Notes: generated by a model from the letters alone, not told the origin. Shown: positions 39,021 through 50,127, counted from the first letter of the stretch. The stretch is 64,000 nt of DNA from Mycobacterium paraense (GCF_002101815.1 NZ_LQPM01000006.1:248001-312000), one strand, 5' to 3'. Numbers and translations are program-made.

Positions 39021-39997
39021 TGCTGGCCCGCAACGCCGAGGCGCTCTACTGGATCGGTCGCTACGTCGAGCGCGCCGACGACACCGCACGGATCCTCGAT
39101 GTGGCGCTGCACCAGCTGCTCGAGGATTCCAGCGTCGACCCGGACCAGGCGTCCCGGCTGCTGTTGCGGGTGCTGGGCATCGACCCGCCGGACCACGACC
39201 TCGACGTCTGGTCGCTGACCGACCTGGTGGCCTTCAGCACCAACGCCTCGGGCGGCTGTTCGATCGTCGACGCCATCACGGCGGCGCGGGAGAATGCGAA
39301 GTCCGCCCGCGAGGTGACGTCCATCGAGATCTGGGAATGCCTCAACACCACCTACCACGCCCTAGCCGAACGCGAACGCGCCGCCAAACGCCTTGGGCCC
39401 CATGAATTCCTGTCGTTCATCGAGGGCCGGGCCGCCATGTTCGCCGGCCTGGCCGATTCGACGCTGTCGCGCGACGACGGATACCGCTTCATGCTGCTGG
39501 GCCGCGCGATCGAGCGGGTCGACATGACGGTGCGGCTGCTACTGTCGCGGGTCGGGGACAGCGCGTCGTCCCCGGCGTGGGTCACGCTGTTGCGCTCGGC
39601 GGGCGCGCATGACACCTACCTGCGCACCTACCGGGGCGTGCTCGATGCCGGCCGGGTGGTCGAATTCATGTTGTTGGACCGCCTGTTTCCGCGCTCGGTG
39701 TTCTACTCGCTGCGGCTGGCCGAACACAATCTCGAAGAGCTGCTGCACAACCCGCAGAGCCGCATCGGCTCCACCGCCGAGGCGCAGCGCCTGCTCGGGA
39801 AGGCCCGCAGCGAACTGGAATTCGTGCAGCCCGGCGTGCTGCTCGAGTCGCTGGAGAACCGCCTGGCCGGCCTGCAGCGCACCTGCAGCGACGTCGGAGA
39901 AGCGTTGTCGCTGCAGTACTTTCACGTCACCCCGTGGGTGGCATGGTCGGACGCCGGCCAGCGCGCCCGGCTGGTCGCCCGCCAAGGCGAACCCTGA
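39020..39997 (+). CDS. Alpha-E domain protein (DUF403; Rv2410c-like)
   Basis: A 325-residue all-helical protein. Family blocks are MLARNAEALYWIGRYVERAD at the start, FMLLGRAIERVDMTVRLLL and FPRSVFYSLRLAEHNLEELL. The function is unknown; the family occurs nearly always with the permuted ATP-grasp and transglutaminase-like proteins. The ATG overlaps the previous stop by one base (TGATG), and its own stop overlaps the next start the same way, so the three are made in fixed proportion. Confidence 0.9.
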   Translation: MLARNAEALYWIGRYVERADDTARILDVALHQLLEDSSVDPDQASRLLLRVLGIDPPDHDLDVWSLTDLVAFSTNASGGCSIVDAITAARENAKSAREVTSIEIWECLNTTYHALAERERAAKRLGPHEFLSFIEGRAAMFAGLADSTLSRDDGYRFMLLGRAIERVDMTVRLLLSRVGDSASSPAWVTLLRSAGAHDTYLRTYRGVLDAGRVVEFMLLDRLFPRSVFYSLRLAEHNLEELLHNPQSRIGSTAEAQRLLGKARSELEFVQPGVLLESLENRLAGLQRTCSDVGEALSLQYFHVTPWVAWSDAGQRARLVARQGEP

Positions 39998-40836
39998 TGT
40001 GGCGGTTGCGGGTGGTGCACACCACCGGCTACGCCTACCAGTCGCCGGTCACCGCCTCGTACAACGAAGCCCGCCTGACCCCGCGCTCGGACACCCGGCA
40101 GAACGTGATCCTCAACCGGGTCGAGACCATCCCCGCGACGCGCTCGCACCGCTACATCGACTATTGGGGCACCGCCGTCACGGCTTTCGACCTGCACGCC
40201 CCGCACAGCGATCTCACGGTGACGTCCTCCTCGGTCGTCGAGACCGAGCGGGGGGAGCCGGCGCTGTCGGAGGTCAGCTGGAGCGACCTGCACTCCGCGG
40301 CCGTGATCGACCGCTTCGACGAACTGCTGCGCCCCACCGCGCACACCCCGACGAGCAAACGCGTTGTGTCCCTGGCCAAGAAGCTCGCCAAGTCCTACGA
40401 CCCCGCCGAGGCCGTCGTCGCGGCGGGCAAGTGGGTGCGCGACGAGCTGGACTACCTGCCCGGCACCACCGGCGTGCACTCGTCGGGGCTGGACGCGCTG
40501 AACGAGGGCAAGGGCGTCTGCCAGGACTTCGTGCATCTGTCGCTGATGGTGTTGCGCGGCATGGGAATTCCCGGGCGCTACGTGTCCGGCTATCTGCATC
40601 CCAAACGCAACGCCGTCGTCGGGGACACCGTCGACGGGCGCAGCCACGCCTGGATCCAGGCCTGGACCGGGGGCTGGTGGAATTTCGACCCCACCAACGA
40701 CACCGAGATCACCGAGCAGTACGTCAGCGTGGGCGCCGGGCGCGACTACACCGACGTCTCCCCGCTCAAGGGCATCTACTCCGGGGAAGGGGCGACGGAC
40801 CTGGACGTGATCGTGGAGGTCACCCGGCTGGCCTAG
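39997..40836 (+). CDS. Transglutaminase-like cysteine protease/amidase (Rv2409c-like)
   Basis: A 279-residue protein with an N-terminal DUF-type beta domain (WRLRVVHTTGYAY) and a transglutaminase core. The catalytic triad is visible: Cys175 in GKGVCQDFVH, His217 in GRSHAWIQAW and Asp231 in NFDPTND. Bacterial members are usually peptidases or amidases rather than cross-linkers. ATG 39997 overlaps the alpha-E stop. The last 17 bp overlap the 3' end of the convergent marR gene. The set may make and then process an amide or peptide product; this is inference. Confidence 0.9.
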   Translation: MWRLRVVHTTGYAYQSPVTASYNEARLTPRSDTRQNVILNRVETIPATRSHRYIDYWGTAVTAFDLHAPHSDLTVTSSSVVETERGEPALSEVSWSDLHSAAVIDRFDELLRPTAHTPTSKRVVSLAKKLAKSYDPAEAVVAAGKWVRDELDYLPGTTGVHSSGLDALNEGKGVCQDFVHLSLMVLRGMGIPGRYVSGYLHPKRNAVVGDTVDGRSHAWIQAWTGGWWNFDPTNDTEITEQYVSVGAGRDYTDVSPLKGIYSGEGATDLDVIVEVTRLA

Positions 40837-41311
40837 CCGGGCGAACCGTGCCATAGCCGGGGTGCACGTGCGGCGTCAGGCCCTGCTGCTGCGCCAACGT
40901 GGCAAGGAGTTCACGCAGGGTGTCGTATTGTTCGCTGTCGAGCGCGGAGGCGAACCGCAGCTCGTGCTGGCGCGCGATTTCGGAAAGCTTGCGCATCAAC
41001 CTCTTTCCGGCCGCCGTGAGGTAGAGGGCGTGCAGCCTGCGGTCGTCGGGATTGCGGCGCCGCTCGATGTAGCCGCGGTCCTCGAGCTCGTCGATGTAGA
41101 CGACGACGCGGCTGGGCAACATCCCCAACTGAGCGCTCAGAGCCTGCTGACTGCGGCCCGGTTCGGCGGCGATGGCGCGCAGAATTCCGGCGTGCGGAGG
41201 GGTCAACTCGATCGTGGCCACCTGGTCGGCGAACAGCGCCGCCGCGTGATGACCGAGTTGAGCCAAGAGGAAGGCGACTCCGTCGGGACGGTCGCCTGCG
41301 GCGGATGACAC
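40820..41311 (-). CDS. MarR-family transcriptional regulator
   Basis: About 163 residues with a winged helix-turn-helix: ILRAIAAEPGRSQQALSAQL then LPSRVVVYIDELEDRGYIER and the wing RRNPDDRRLHALYLTAAGKR. The start is placed at GTG 41311 because TATGAT, a good -10, lies at 41323-41318 on the minus strand exactly six bases before it, giving a leaderless mRNA. GTG 41317 is an alternative, and a longer frame from 41374 would run through an operator. Palindromes between it and the divergent membrane-protein gene suggest that it represses both genes. Confidence 0.85.
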   Translation of the reverse strand: MSSAAGDRPDGVAFLLAQLGHHAAALFADQVATIELTPPHAGILRAIAAEPGRSQQALSAQLGMLPSRVVVYIDELEDRGYIERRRNPDDRRLHALYLTAAGKRLMRKLSEIARQHELRFASALDSEQYDTLRELLATLAQQQGLTPHVHPGYGTVRPARPAG

Positions 41312-41330
41312 CGTCACATCATAGCGGGTG

Positions 41331-41357
41331 CGAATGATTCTTCGCGTGAATCGTTCG
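41331..41357. promoter_or_regulatory. MarR operator candidate 1
   Basis: CGAATGATTC (41331-41340) and GAATCGTTCG (41348-41357) are inverted copies with one mismatch, spaced by 7 bases. The site overlaps the region upstream of the marR -10 element, consistent with autorepression. Confidence 0.65.
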
Positions 41358-41361
41358 GGCC

Positions 41362-41390
41362 TTGTAAAGTCCACATCTGCGGCATATCGT
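41362..41390 (+). promoter_or_regulatory. Leaderless promoter of the membrane-protein gene
   Basis: TTGTAA (41362-41367) and TATCGT (41385-41390) are spaced by exactly 17 bases, and the ATG at 41398 follows the -10 by 7 bases. Transcription would begin at or next to the start codon, a common mycobacterial arrangement. No Shine-Dalgarno site is present, in agreement. Confidence 0.6.
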
Positions 41391-41406
41391 TCACGTCATG
41401 AACGAT
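41386..41406. promoter_or_regulatory. MarR operator candidate 2
   Basis: ATCGTTCA (41386-41393) and TGAACGAT (41399-41406) are perfect 8-bp arms around cgtca. The half-site matches GAATCGTTC of operator candidate 1. It covers the predicted transcription start and the ATG at 41398, so a bound dimer would block transcription. Confidence 0.65.
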
Positions 41407-42123
41407 TCACCGACAGATGGAACTCGGCCGGTCGCCGCCCGCCGCGAGCAGGGTGGACCGCCGTTGGTGTTGCTCTCCGTGGTTTGTCTGGGATTGCTGT
41501 TCGGCGGCACTGCGATCGGCGTCGCGTTAGGCGGCATGCCGCCGTTGCCCTACGGGCCGGCGACCGCGGTCGTGGCGTACGTCCGCGCCCGGGCCGTCGC
41601 GGTGCACGTGATCGCCACCGCGGTCTTCGCGTCGTCGGTGCCGTTGGCGATCTATACGGCGACGGCCAGCGCCCGGCTGCGGCAGCTGGGCGTCACCGCC
41701 CCGGGCGCCACGATCGCCCTCGCGGGCGGGACCCTGGCCGCGGGCGCGCTGGGCCTGGCCGGGTTGCTGGGTTGGACGCTGTCGAGGCCGGACGTCAGCG
41801 CCGACGCCACTTTGGTTCGCGCCGTCTACTACCTGGTGTTCCTGGTCGGCGGACCCGGTCACATCGTGGCACTGGGCCTGCTGGTGGCGGGCATGGCGGT
41901 GCCCAGCCTCATCCTCGGATTGACGCCGCGCCCGCTGGCCTGGGCCGGACTGGCGATCGCCGCGCTCGCCGAATCGACGACGTTCGTGTTGGTGTGGCCA
42001 CAGTTGGGGCCGATCCTGCCCGTAGCTCGGGTCTCGGCGTTGGTGTGGCTGGTGGTGGCCGGTGCGCTGCTGCCGTTGCGGCGCACCGACGTTCGGCGCA
42101 AGACGGCTACGGCCGCGGGGTGA
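41398..42123 (+). CDS. Multi-pass membrane protein divergent from marR
   Basis: A 241-residue protein with six or seven hydrophobic helices, among them [40 protein letters not shown] and [21 protein letters not shown] do not recognise a characterised family. Divergence from a MarR gene with shared operators implies induction by a small molecule; a role in stress or drug response is a guess. Its last 17 bp overlap the convergent ribonuclease Z-like gene. In H37Rv PE24 occupies this place. Confidence 0.75.
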   Translation: MNDSPTDGTRPVAARREQGGPPLVLLSVVCLGLLFGGTAIGVALGGMPPLPYGPATAVVAYVRARAVAVHVIATAVFASSVPLAIYTATASARLRQLGVTAPGATIALAGGTLAAGALGLAGLLGWTLSRPDVSADATLVRAVYYLVFLVGGPGHIVALGLLVAGMAVPSLILGLTPRPLAWAGLAIAALAESTTFVLVWPQLGPILPVARVSALVWLVVAGALLPLRRTDVRRKTATAAG

Positions 42124-42949
42124 CCTCGACCCGAAGTAGGTCGTCGCCCAACTCGATCCGGCCGCCGAACTCGGCGGCGGCCAGCGCGCGCCACTGTTCC
42201 TCCTGCCCGGGCACCAGCGCCGGCACGTAGTGCGTCATCACCAGGGTGCCCACGCCCGCCCGGGCCGCCGTGGCCGCGGCCTCCTGCACCGACGAGTGGT
42301 AATCGCAGATGTCCTGTAGCCGCTGCTGCGGGATGTTGACGACGATGTCCTTGCGGATCACGGTGTGCACCAACGCGTCGGCGCCGCGGGCCAGTTCGTC
42401 CAGGCCGTCGCACGGCACGGTGTCGCCGGCCAGCACCACCGAGGCGCCACCGGAGTCGATGCGGAAGCCGACGGTCGGCGCCACCGGCCGGTGATCGGTC
42501 GGCGCCACCCGGATCGACACCCCGTCGCGGTCCCACGCCGGGCCCTCGGTGTATTCGTGCACCTCGACCGCGGGCGGATCGTTGAGGTCGGCGTGGTGGG
42601 CGATCCGGTAGCCGATGTCATGGCCGAACGCCTTCAGCGTCGCCTCCACCGTCTCCGCGGTCCCGGGCGGTCCGATGATCGGCAGCGGCGCCGGGTCGGG
42701 CGCGAACGTGCTGATCCACCGGGTGATGAGCAGGTCGCCGAGGTCGCCGATGTGGTCGCTGTGCAGGTGGGTGAGCAGCAGCGCCGACAGCCCGGCCGCG
42801 CCGACGCCGACCGCGGCCGCCCGCTGCAGCACGCCCCGCCCGCAGTCGATCAGGAACACCTGCCCGCCGGCGCGCACCAGGGTGGACGGCCCGGCGCGGT
42901 TGGGGTCGGGAATCGGGCTTCCTGTTCCCAGCAAAGTGATCTCGATCAT
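42107..42949 (-). CDS. rnz: Ribonuclease Z-like metallo-beta-lactamase hydrolase (Rv2407-like)
   Basis: A 280-residue metallo-beta-lactamase-fold protein. It starts [20 protein letters not shown] and has the zinc motif [10 protein letters not shown], plus [11 protein letters not shown] and VMTHYVP for the remaining ligands. The M. tuberculosis ortholog is annotated as RNase Z, which cuts tRNA precursors at the 3' end. Annotation as an arylsulfatase-like hydrolase is possible, because the fold alone does not prove RNA specificity. ATG 42949 gives the canonical N-terminus. It is convergent with the membrane-protein gene and divergent from the CBS gene. Confidence 0.85.
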   Translation of the reverse strand: MIEITLLGTGSPIPDPNRAGPSTLVRAGGQVFLIDCGRGVLQRAAAVGVGAAGLSALLLTHLHSDHIGDLGDLLITRWISTFAPDPAPLPIIGPPGTAETVEATLKAFGHDIGYRIAHHADLNDPPAVEVHEYTEGPAWDRDGVSIRVAPTDHRPVAPTVGFRIDSGGASVVLAGDTVPCDGLDELARGADALVHTVIRKDIVVNIPQQRLQDICDYHSSVQEAAATAARAGVGTLVMTHYVPALVPGQEEQWRALAAAEFGGRIELGDDLLRVEVTPRP

Positions 42950-43120
42950 CGTCCTATCCTCGCAAGCCGCGACCGAGCGCAATGGCGATTGACCGATCCG
43001 GGTTTGGGCCCGGAATCGGAGGGTATGGGAGCGTCCGGTTCCGGTTCTCGTGGTGGCTTTCCCGGCGCGCGAGTAAGCCGTAGCCTGGTGTGAAGCGGAT
43101 CACAACCGGCTGGAGGCCTG

Positions 43121-43549
43121 ATGCGGATTGCGGACGTCTTGCGGAACAAGGGCGCGGCGGTGGTGACGATCAACCCGGAGGCGACGGTCAAGGAGTTGCT
43201 CGCCGGCCTCGCCGAGCAAAACATCGGTGCCATGGTGGTGGTCGGCGACGACGGCGTCGTCGGCATCGTCTCGGAGCGCGACGTCGTGCGCCAACTGCAC
43301 ACGCACGGCGCCAGCGTGCTGTCCCGGCCGGTCTCGAAGATCATGACCGCCAACGTGGCCACCTGCACCAAATCCGACACGGTCGACTCGTTGAGCGTGC
43401 TGATGACCAAGAACCGGGTGCGTCACGTGCCGGTGTTGGACGGCAAGAAGCTGATCGGCATCGTCAGCATCGGTGACGTGGTGAAGACCCGGATGGAAGA
43501 GCTCGAGGCCGAGCAGCAGCAGCTGCAGTCCTACATCACGCAGGGCTGA
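43121..43549 (+). CDS. Tandem CBS-domain protein (Rv2406c-like)
   Basis: A 142-residue cytosolic protein made of two CBS motifs: EQNIGAMVVVGDDGVVGIVS with SERDVVRQL, and KNRVRHVPVLDGKKLIGIVS with IGDVVKTRM. Paired CBS domains bind adenine nucleotides and sense energy state. GGAGG stands just before ATG 43121. No partner domain is fused; what it regulates is unknown. It is followed by an intrinsic-terminator-like hairpin. Confidence 0.88.
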   Translation: MRIADVLRNKGAAVVTINPEATVKELLAGLAEQNIGAMVVVGDDGVVGIVSERDVVRQLHTHGASVLSRPVSKIMTANVATCTKSDTVDSLSVLMTKNRVRHVPVLDGKKLIGIVSIGDVVKTRMEELEAEQQQLQSYITQG

Positions 43550-43577
43550 CCCGCCGCTGCGCCGTACGTGCTCTCAG

Positions 43578-43597
43578 GGCGGAAATTCCGCCGTTTT
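43578..43597. terminator. Intrinsic terminator-like hairpin
   Basis: GGCGG-aaatt-CCGCC followed by GTTTT, between the convergent CBS and PemK-like genes. The stem can extend to GGCGGAA/TTCCGCC as DNA. The T-run favours termination of the plus-strand CBS transcript. Confidence 0.5.
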
Positions 43598-43630
43598 GCC
43601 GCCGTGGTGGCACGCTCGGCGAAGCGCTAG

Positions 43631-44209
43631 CTAGCTCCACGCGTATTCCGCGCGCAGCCGCGCGGCGATGACGTCGAAGATCTCGCGGTCCAGGATGGCG
43701 CCCTCGCGGCGAATGCTCTCCTCGGGCACGTCGAGCACCCGGTCCAGGCGGACCCAGCTTTCGCGGCCCTCGTAATCCCAGGCGCCGGCGCCGATCCCGA
43801 CCCAATCCCGGTCGTTGGCGTGCCGCTCCTGGCTGGACACCACCAGTCCCAGCAGGACGCGGCGGTCGCGGCCGACCACCAGGACGGGCCGGTCCTTGCC
43901 GCGGCTGGGATCGTCCTCGTAGACCACCCACGTCCAGACGATCTCCCCGGGGTCGGCGCGGCCGTCGAGGTTCGGGGCGTAGACCAGCTTGCGCGCCCGC
44001 TGAGCGGTCGGGAAGCTGGCGCTGGTCACCGGCCGGCCGGCGGTGATGGCCACGGGCGGTTGCGGGGCGGCCGCGGCGATGACGTCCGCGGTGATTTTCA
44101 CGGCGTGCTGAAGTTCCCGCGCGACGACCTGGGCGGTCTGCGCGTAAATGACCGCATTGCGGGCGAACCGCTGCAACGTCTTCCACTGGGATTTCCGGGG
44201 GGACGCCAT
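43631..44209 (-). CDS. PemK/MazF-like protein (Rv2405-like)
   Basis: A 192-residue protein whose C-terminal two thirds resemble the PemK/MazF barrel: GEIVWTWVVYEDDPSRGKDR, PVLVVGRDRRVLLGLVVSSQ and a Leu/Arg-rich end. MazF toxins are about 110 residues; this one has an extra N-terminal helical part of about 75 residues. No antitoxin gene is next to it, so it is unlikely to be an active toxin pair. ATG 44209 is the start. It is divergent from lepA. The function is unknown. Confidence 0.75.
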   Translation of the reverse strand: MASPRKSQWKTLQRFARNAVIYAQTAQVVARELQHAVKITADVIAAAAPQPPVAITAGRPVTSASFPTAQRARKLVYAPNLDGRADPGEIVWTWVVYEDDPSRGKDRPVLVVGRDRRVLLGLVVSSQERHANDRDWVGIGAGAWDYEGRESWVRLDRVLDVPEESIRREGAILDREIFDVIAARLRAEYAWS

Positions 44210-44332
44210 AGTCGCAGCATAGACGCGGGCGGCCGGGTGCGATTGTGTCCAAGTAGGTCCCGACGACCCCGCACGGATACCCTGGACACACCGGCGAACC
44301 GCCGCCTACCCGGCCTCGAGCGGGCCCAGACC

Positions 44333-44346
44333 AGGAGATTCCCATC
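44333..44346 (+). promoter_or_regulatory. Shine-Dalgarno site and ATC start codon of lepA
   Basis: AGGAG at 44333-44337 stands six bases before ATC 44344-44346. From the in-frame stop TAG at 44221 to the GTPase P-loop there is no in-frame ATG, GTG, TTG or CTG. The nearby ATT at 44338 abuts the Shine-Dalgarno site and is too close. ATC is therefore the best start. Confidence 0.7.
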
Positions 44347-46197
44347 AGCAGTTTCGCCGACAAGACCTTCACCCCGCCGGCGCAGATCAGGAATTTCTGC
44401 ATCATCGCTCACATCGACCACGGCAAGTCGACGCTGGCGGACCGGATGCTTCAACTCACCGGCGTCGTCGATGAGCGGTCGATGCGCGCCCAGTATCTCG
44501 ACCGGATGGACATCGAGCGGGAGCGCGGGATCACCATCAAGGCGCAGAACGTGCGGCTGCCCTGGAAGGTCGGGGACGAACAGTACGTCCTACACCTGAT
44601 CGACACCCCCGGTCACGTCGACTTCACCTACGAGGTGTCGCGCGCGCTGGAGGCGTGCGAGGGCGCCATCCTGCTGGTCGACGCGGCCCAGGGCATCGAG
44701 GCGCAGACCCTGGCCAACCTCTACCTGGCGCTCGACCGCGACCTGACGATCATCCCGGTGCTCAACAAGATCGACCTGCCGGCCGCCGACCCGGACCGCT
44801 ACGCCGGCGAGATCGCCCACATCATCGGCTGCGAGCCCAGCGACGTGCTGCGCGTGTCCGGCAAGACCGGCGAGGGGGTACCCGAGCTGCTCGACGAGGT
44901 CGTCCGCCAGGTGCCGTCGCCGCGGGGAGACGCCGACGCTCCCACGCGCGCAATGATCTTCGACTCGGTCTACGACATCTATCGGGGCGTGGTGACCTAC
45001 GTCCGGGTGGTCGACGGCAAGATCACCCCGCGGGAGCGCATCGCGATGATGTCGACGGGCGCCACCCACGAATTGCTCGAGGTCGGCATCGTCTCGCCCG
45101 AACCCAAGCCCAGCGAGGGCCTGGGCGTGGGGGAGGTGGGCTACCTGATCACCGGCGTCAAGGACGTCCGCCAGTCCAAGGTCGGCGACACCGTGACGAC
45201 CGCCCGGCACGGCGCGACCGAGGCGCTGACGGGCTACCGCGAGCCCAAGCCGATGGTGTACTCGGGGCTCTATCCCGTCGACGGCTCCGACTACCCGGAC
45301 CTGCGCGACGCGCTGGACAAGCTGCAGTTGAACGACGCGGCCCTGACCTACGAGCCGGAGACGTCGGTGGCGCTGGGCTTCGGATTCCGCTGCGGCTTTT
45401 TGGGCCTGCTGCACATGGAGATCACCCGTGAGCGCCTGGAGCGCGAGTTCGACCTGGACCTGATCTCCACCTCGCCCAACGTCGTCTATCGGGTCGTAAA
45501 GGAGGGCCGGGGCGAGGAGGTCGCTGAAATGCGGGTGACCAACCCCTCGGACTGGCCGGACGGCAAGATCCGCACGGTGTACGAGCCCGTGGTGAAGACG
45601 ACCATCATCGCGCCCAGCGAGTTCATCGGCACGATCATGGAGCTGTGCCAGTCCCGGCGCGGGGAGCTCGGGGGCATGGATTATCTGTCGCCCGAAAGGG
45701 TGGAACTGCGCTACACCATGCCGCTCGGCGAGATCATCTTCGACTTCTTCGATTCCCTGAAGTCGCGCACCCGCGGCTACGCCAGCCTCGACTACGAGGA
45801 GGCCGGCGAGCAAGAGGCCGAACTGGTCAAGGTCGACATCCTGCTGCAAGGCGAGGCCGTCGACGCGTTCAGCGCGATCGTGCACAAGGACTCGGCATAC
45901 GCCTACGGCAACAAGATGGCCACCAAGCTCAAGGAGCTCATCCCGCGCCAGCAGTTCGAGGTGCCGGTGCAGGCGGCGATCGGATCGAAAATCATTGCCC
46001 GCGAAAACATCCGGGCGATCCGCAAGGACGTGTTGTCCAAGTGCTACGGCGGTGACATCACCCGCAAACGCAAACTTCTGGAAAAGCAGAAGGAGGGCAA
46101 GAAGCGGATGAAGACGATCGGCCGAGTCGAGGTGCCGCAGGAGGCGTTCGTCGCCGCGCTGTCCACCGACGCGGCCGGCGACAAGGGAAAGAAGTAG
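44344..46197 (+). CDS. lepA: Elongation factor 4 (LepA) GTPase
   Basis: A 617-residue translation GTPase that acts on stalled or mis-translocated ribosomes. The P-loop region is [17 protein letters not shown], the switch II block is [20 protein letters not shown], the NKID motif lies in [11 protein letters not shown], and the LepA C-terminal domain ends in [20 protein letters not shown]. The start is ATC 44344 ([17 protein letters not shown] follows). ATG 44446 would delete the P-loop and cannot be correct. In M. tuberculosis the same [12 protein letters not shown] stretch is present and the annotated start lies further upstream, which fits difficulty in finding a start here. The lppR-type gene begins 2 bp after the stop. 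Confidence 0.93.
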   Translation: MSSFADKTFTPPAQIRNFCIIAHIDHGKSTLADRMLQLTGVVDERSMRAQYLDRMDIERERGITIKAQNVRLPWKVGDEQYVLHLIDTPGHVDFTYEVSRALEACEGAILLVDAAQGIEAQTLANLYLALDRDLTIIPVLNKIDLPAADPDRYAGEIAHIIGCEPSDVLRVSGKTGEGVPELLDEVVRQVPSPRGDADAPTRAMIFDSVYDIYRGVVTYVRVVDGKITPRERIAMMSTGATHELLEVGIVSPEPKPSEGLGVGEVGYLITGVKDVRQSKVGDTVTTARHGATEALTGYREPKPMVYSGLYPVDGSDYPDLRDALDKLQLNDAALTYEPETSVALGFGFRCGFLGLLHMEITRERLEREFDLDLISTSPNVVYRVVKEGRGEEVAEMRVTNPSDWPDGKIRTVYEPVVKTTIIAPSEFIGTIMELCQSRRGELGGMDYLSPERVELRYTMPLGEIIFDFFDSLKSRTRGYASLDYEEAGEQEAELVKVDILLQGEAVDAFSAIVHKDSAYAYGNKMATKLKELIPRQQFEVPVQAAIGSKIIARENIRAIRKDVLSKCYGGDITRKRKLLEKQKEGKKRMKTIGRVEVPQEAFVAALSTDAAGDKGKK

Positions 46198-46199
46198 CC

Positions 46200-46979
46200 G
46201 TGCGCAGAATCGGGTCGGCGACGGCGTTGCTGCTGGCCGCCACGTTGGCGGCGGGCTGCGGCACGGTGGTGGGCGGCACCGCCAAGCCGGCCCCGAATAT
46301 CAAGCCGCGGCCGCTCTCCGGTGCGACCGTCAAGCAGGTGCTGCTCGACGGGGCCACGCTGTCGCGGATGCTCAACCAGCCCTTCGTCGCCCGCAACCCA
46401 CCCGAGTTCGGCGGCCCGGAAACGCTCTACCACAAGGACGAGACCGTGTCGCCGGCCGGTTGCCTCGGCGTGACCGCGATGCTGCAGAAGAGCGTGTACC
46501 TGTCCGGCCCGCAGCCAGCCGACGTCAAAGACGTTGCCTCGGAGTCGTGGTGGAACAACGGCGAGCCGGCGCAGGTGCTCACCGTGATCGAGGGCGTGGT
46601 GACGCTGCCCACGGCCGCGCAGGCCGCCGCGCTCTTCGCGCAGTTCTCGCAGCAGTGGCAGCAGTGCGCGGGCACCACGATGACCGAACAGACCGGCCCC
46701 ATCAGCACGACGAACGCCATCAGCGACGTCCGGATGGCCGACGCCTCGAATACCGTTGTCGCCGCGACCAATACGGCGACCTCGACGCTGCCCAACATGC
46801 CGCCCCTGCGGCCCACGCCCCAGGCGCGAGCGCTCGGGGTTCAGTCCAACTGCCTGGTCGAGGTCGAGGTGGTCTTCTTCGGTGAGCGGCGTTCGTCCGA
46901 CCCGGGGTCGGGCAACGTCGACACCAGCGCCGTGGACATCGCGCACGCCATGCTGGACAGGGTCAACGCCCTGGGCTGA
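46200..46979 (+). CDS. lppR: LppR-type lipoprotein with PknH-like sensor domain, copy 1
   Basis: A 259-residue lipoprotein with signal ATALLLAATLAAGC and lipobox LAAGC, exported and lipid-anchored. The mature part is a PknH-extracellular-like sensor domain with conserved cysteines (AGCLGV, QQWQQCAGT, QSNCLVEVEVVFF). Ligand and role are unknown. GTG 46200 lies 2 bp after lepA, so it is cotranscribed with it. The next gene is a diverged paralog with the same cysteine spacing. Confidence 0.87.
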   Translation: MRRIGSATALLLAATLAAGCGTVVGGTAKPAPNIKPRPLSGATVKQVLLDGATLSRMLNQPFVARNPPEFGGPETLYHKDETVSPAGCLGVTAMLQKSVYLSGPQPADVKDVASESWWNNGEPAQVLTVIEGVVTLPTAAQAAALFAQFSQQWQQCAGTTMTEQTGPISTTNAISDVRMADASNTVVAATNTATSTLPNMPPLRPTPQARALGVQSNCLVEVEVVFFGERRSSDPGSGNVDTSAVDIAHAMLDRVNALG

Positions 46980-47111
46980 GCCGGGCGCTGAAAAGAGCCT
47001 GAGACCTCGCTGCGGCTGGCCTGTGTTTCCGGCGCGGCGCGGGCCGTCATCGGGAAACGAAGTCTAAAATCAAGGTGAACAAAAGGTTAACGACAACCTC
47101 GATGTGGTCGC

Positions 47112-47876
47112 ATGAAACACCGCTCATTCTTGGCCGTCGCGCTGACGATCGCGCTGCTCGTCGGCGGCTGCGCGGCGCACATCGGCGGCAAGGCGATGCC
47201 GGCGCCGGGCCTGGCGCCGCGATCGCTCGGCGGGCCGGCCGTCGACCATGTGTTGCTGGGCGATGAAACGCTGTCGCGCATCCTCAAGCAGCCCTTGGAC
47301 CTCGACCTTCGCTTTCCGCCGCAGTTCGGCGGCCCCGAGGAACTGCAGGACGCCGGAACGGCTCTGCCCGACGGCTGTCTCGGCGTCGCGGCGATGCTGC
47401 AGCAGGGCGTCTACGAATCCAGCGATGTCGAAGAGGTCGCGGTCGCGGCGTGGCGGCACGCCACCCGGCCCGCGGATGTGACGGACGTGAAGGAGGGCGT
47501 GGTCAGCCTGCCCACCGCCGCCGACGCCGACGCGTTGTTCGCGACGTTTGCTCGGCAATGGCAGCAATGCGATGGCGCGCAGACGTCGTTGCCGGGCGGC
47601 ATGTTCCGGCTCAAGGGCAAGATCACCGACGTGCAGGTGTTGAATTCCGTTGTGGCGGCCACGGTTTGGGAGGGGTGGCGGTCACCCGACCAGGATTCGG
47701 TGTCCATCCCGGCGGGGCGCGCCATCGCGGTGCGGGGCAATTGCCTCATCGAGGTCGAGGTGGACTTCTTCAACTCGGCACGACGGTCGGCGTCGGCGCA
47801 CGCGCCGGGCGGCATCAACAACAGCGCCGTCGAGATCGCGCGCGCCATGATGGACAGAGTCGGCGCGCTGATCTGA
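47112..47876 (+). CDS. LppR-type lipoprotein with PknH-like sensor domain, copy 2
   Basis: A 254-residue lipoprotein paralogous to the gene before it. The signal is FLAVALTIALLVGGC with lipobox VGGC. Shared blocks are LLGDETLSRILKQP, DGCLGVAAMLQQGVYES, QWQQCDGA and NCLIEVEVDFF. There is no Shine-Dalgarno site in front of ATG 47112. The 132-bp gap contains AGGTT-aacgac-AACCT (47084-47099), so it may have its own promoter. M. tuberculosis has a single lppR here. Confidence 0.85.
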   Translation: MKHRSFLAVALTIALLVGGCAAHIGGKAMPAPGLAPRSLGGPAVDHVLLGDETLSRILKQPLDLDLRFPPQFGGPEELQDAGTALPDGCLGVAAMLQQGVYESSDVEEVAVAAWRHATRPADVTDVKEGVVSLPTAADADALFATFARQWQQCDGAQTSLPGGMFRLKGKITDVQVLNSVVAATVWEGWRSPDQDSVSIPAGRAIAVRGNCLIEVEVDFFNSARRSASAHAPGGINNSAVEIARAMMDRVGALI

Positions 47877-47885
47877 CGCGCCGCG

Positions 47886-49937
<2,052 letters not shown>

Positions 49938-50127
49938 CCCGACATCATCGACTGTCAACCTGCCCGGCGTCCAATGTTTGCCACGGGTGTCGGGTTTTGC
50001 CCGGTGGCGGCGGCATCGCCCGGGGATCGGGCGCGACGTCGACGTTTTTCCCTCACCGTGACTTTTACGCCGGCCGGGCGGCCGGCGGGCCGCGCCACGT
50101 TGGTTTGACGGCGCCGGGGCGAATAGG

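Noticed and set aside
43631..44209. Active MazF toxin-antitoxin system
   Set aside because: No antitoxin gene is adjacent, and the protein is much longer than MazF toxins.
44446..46197. lepA starting at the first ATG
   Set aside because: This would remove HIDHGKS, the GTPase P-loop, and give a dead protein. The conserved frame extends upstream to ATC 44344.
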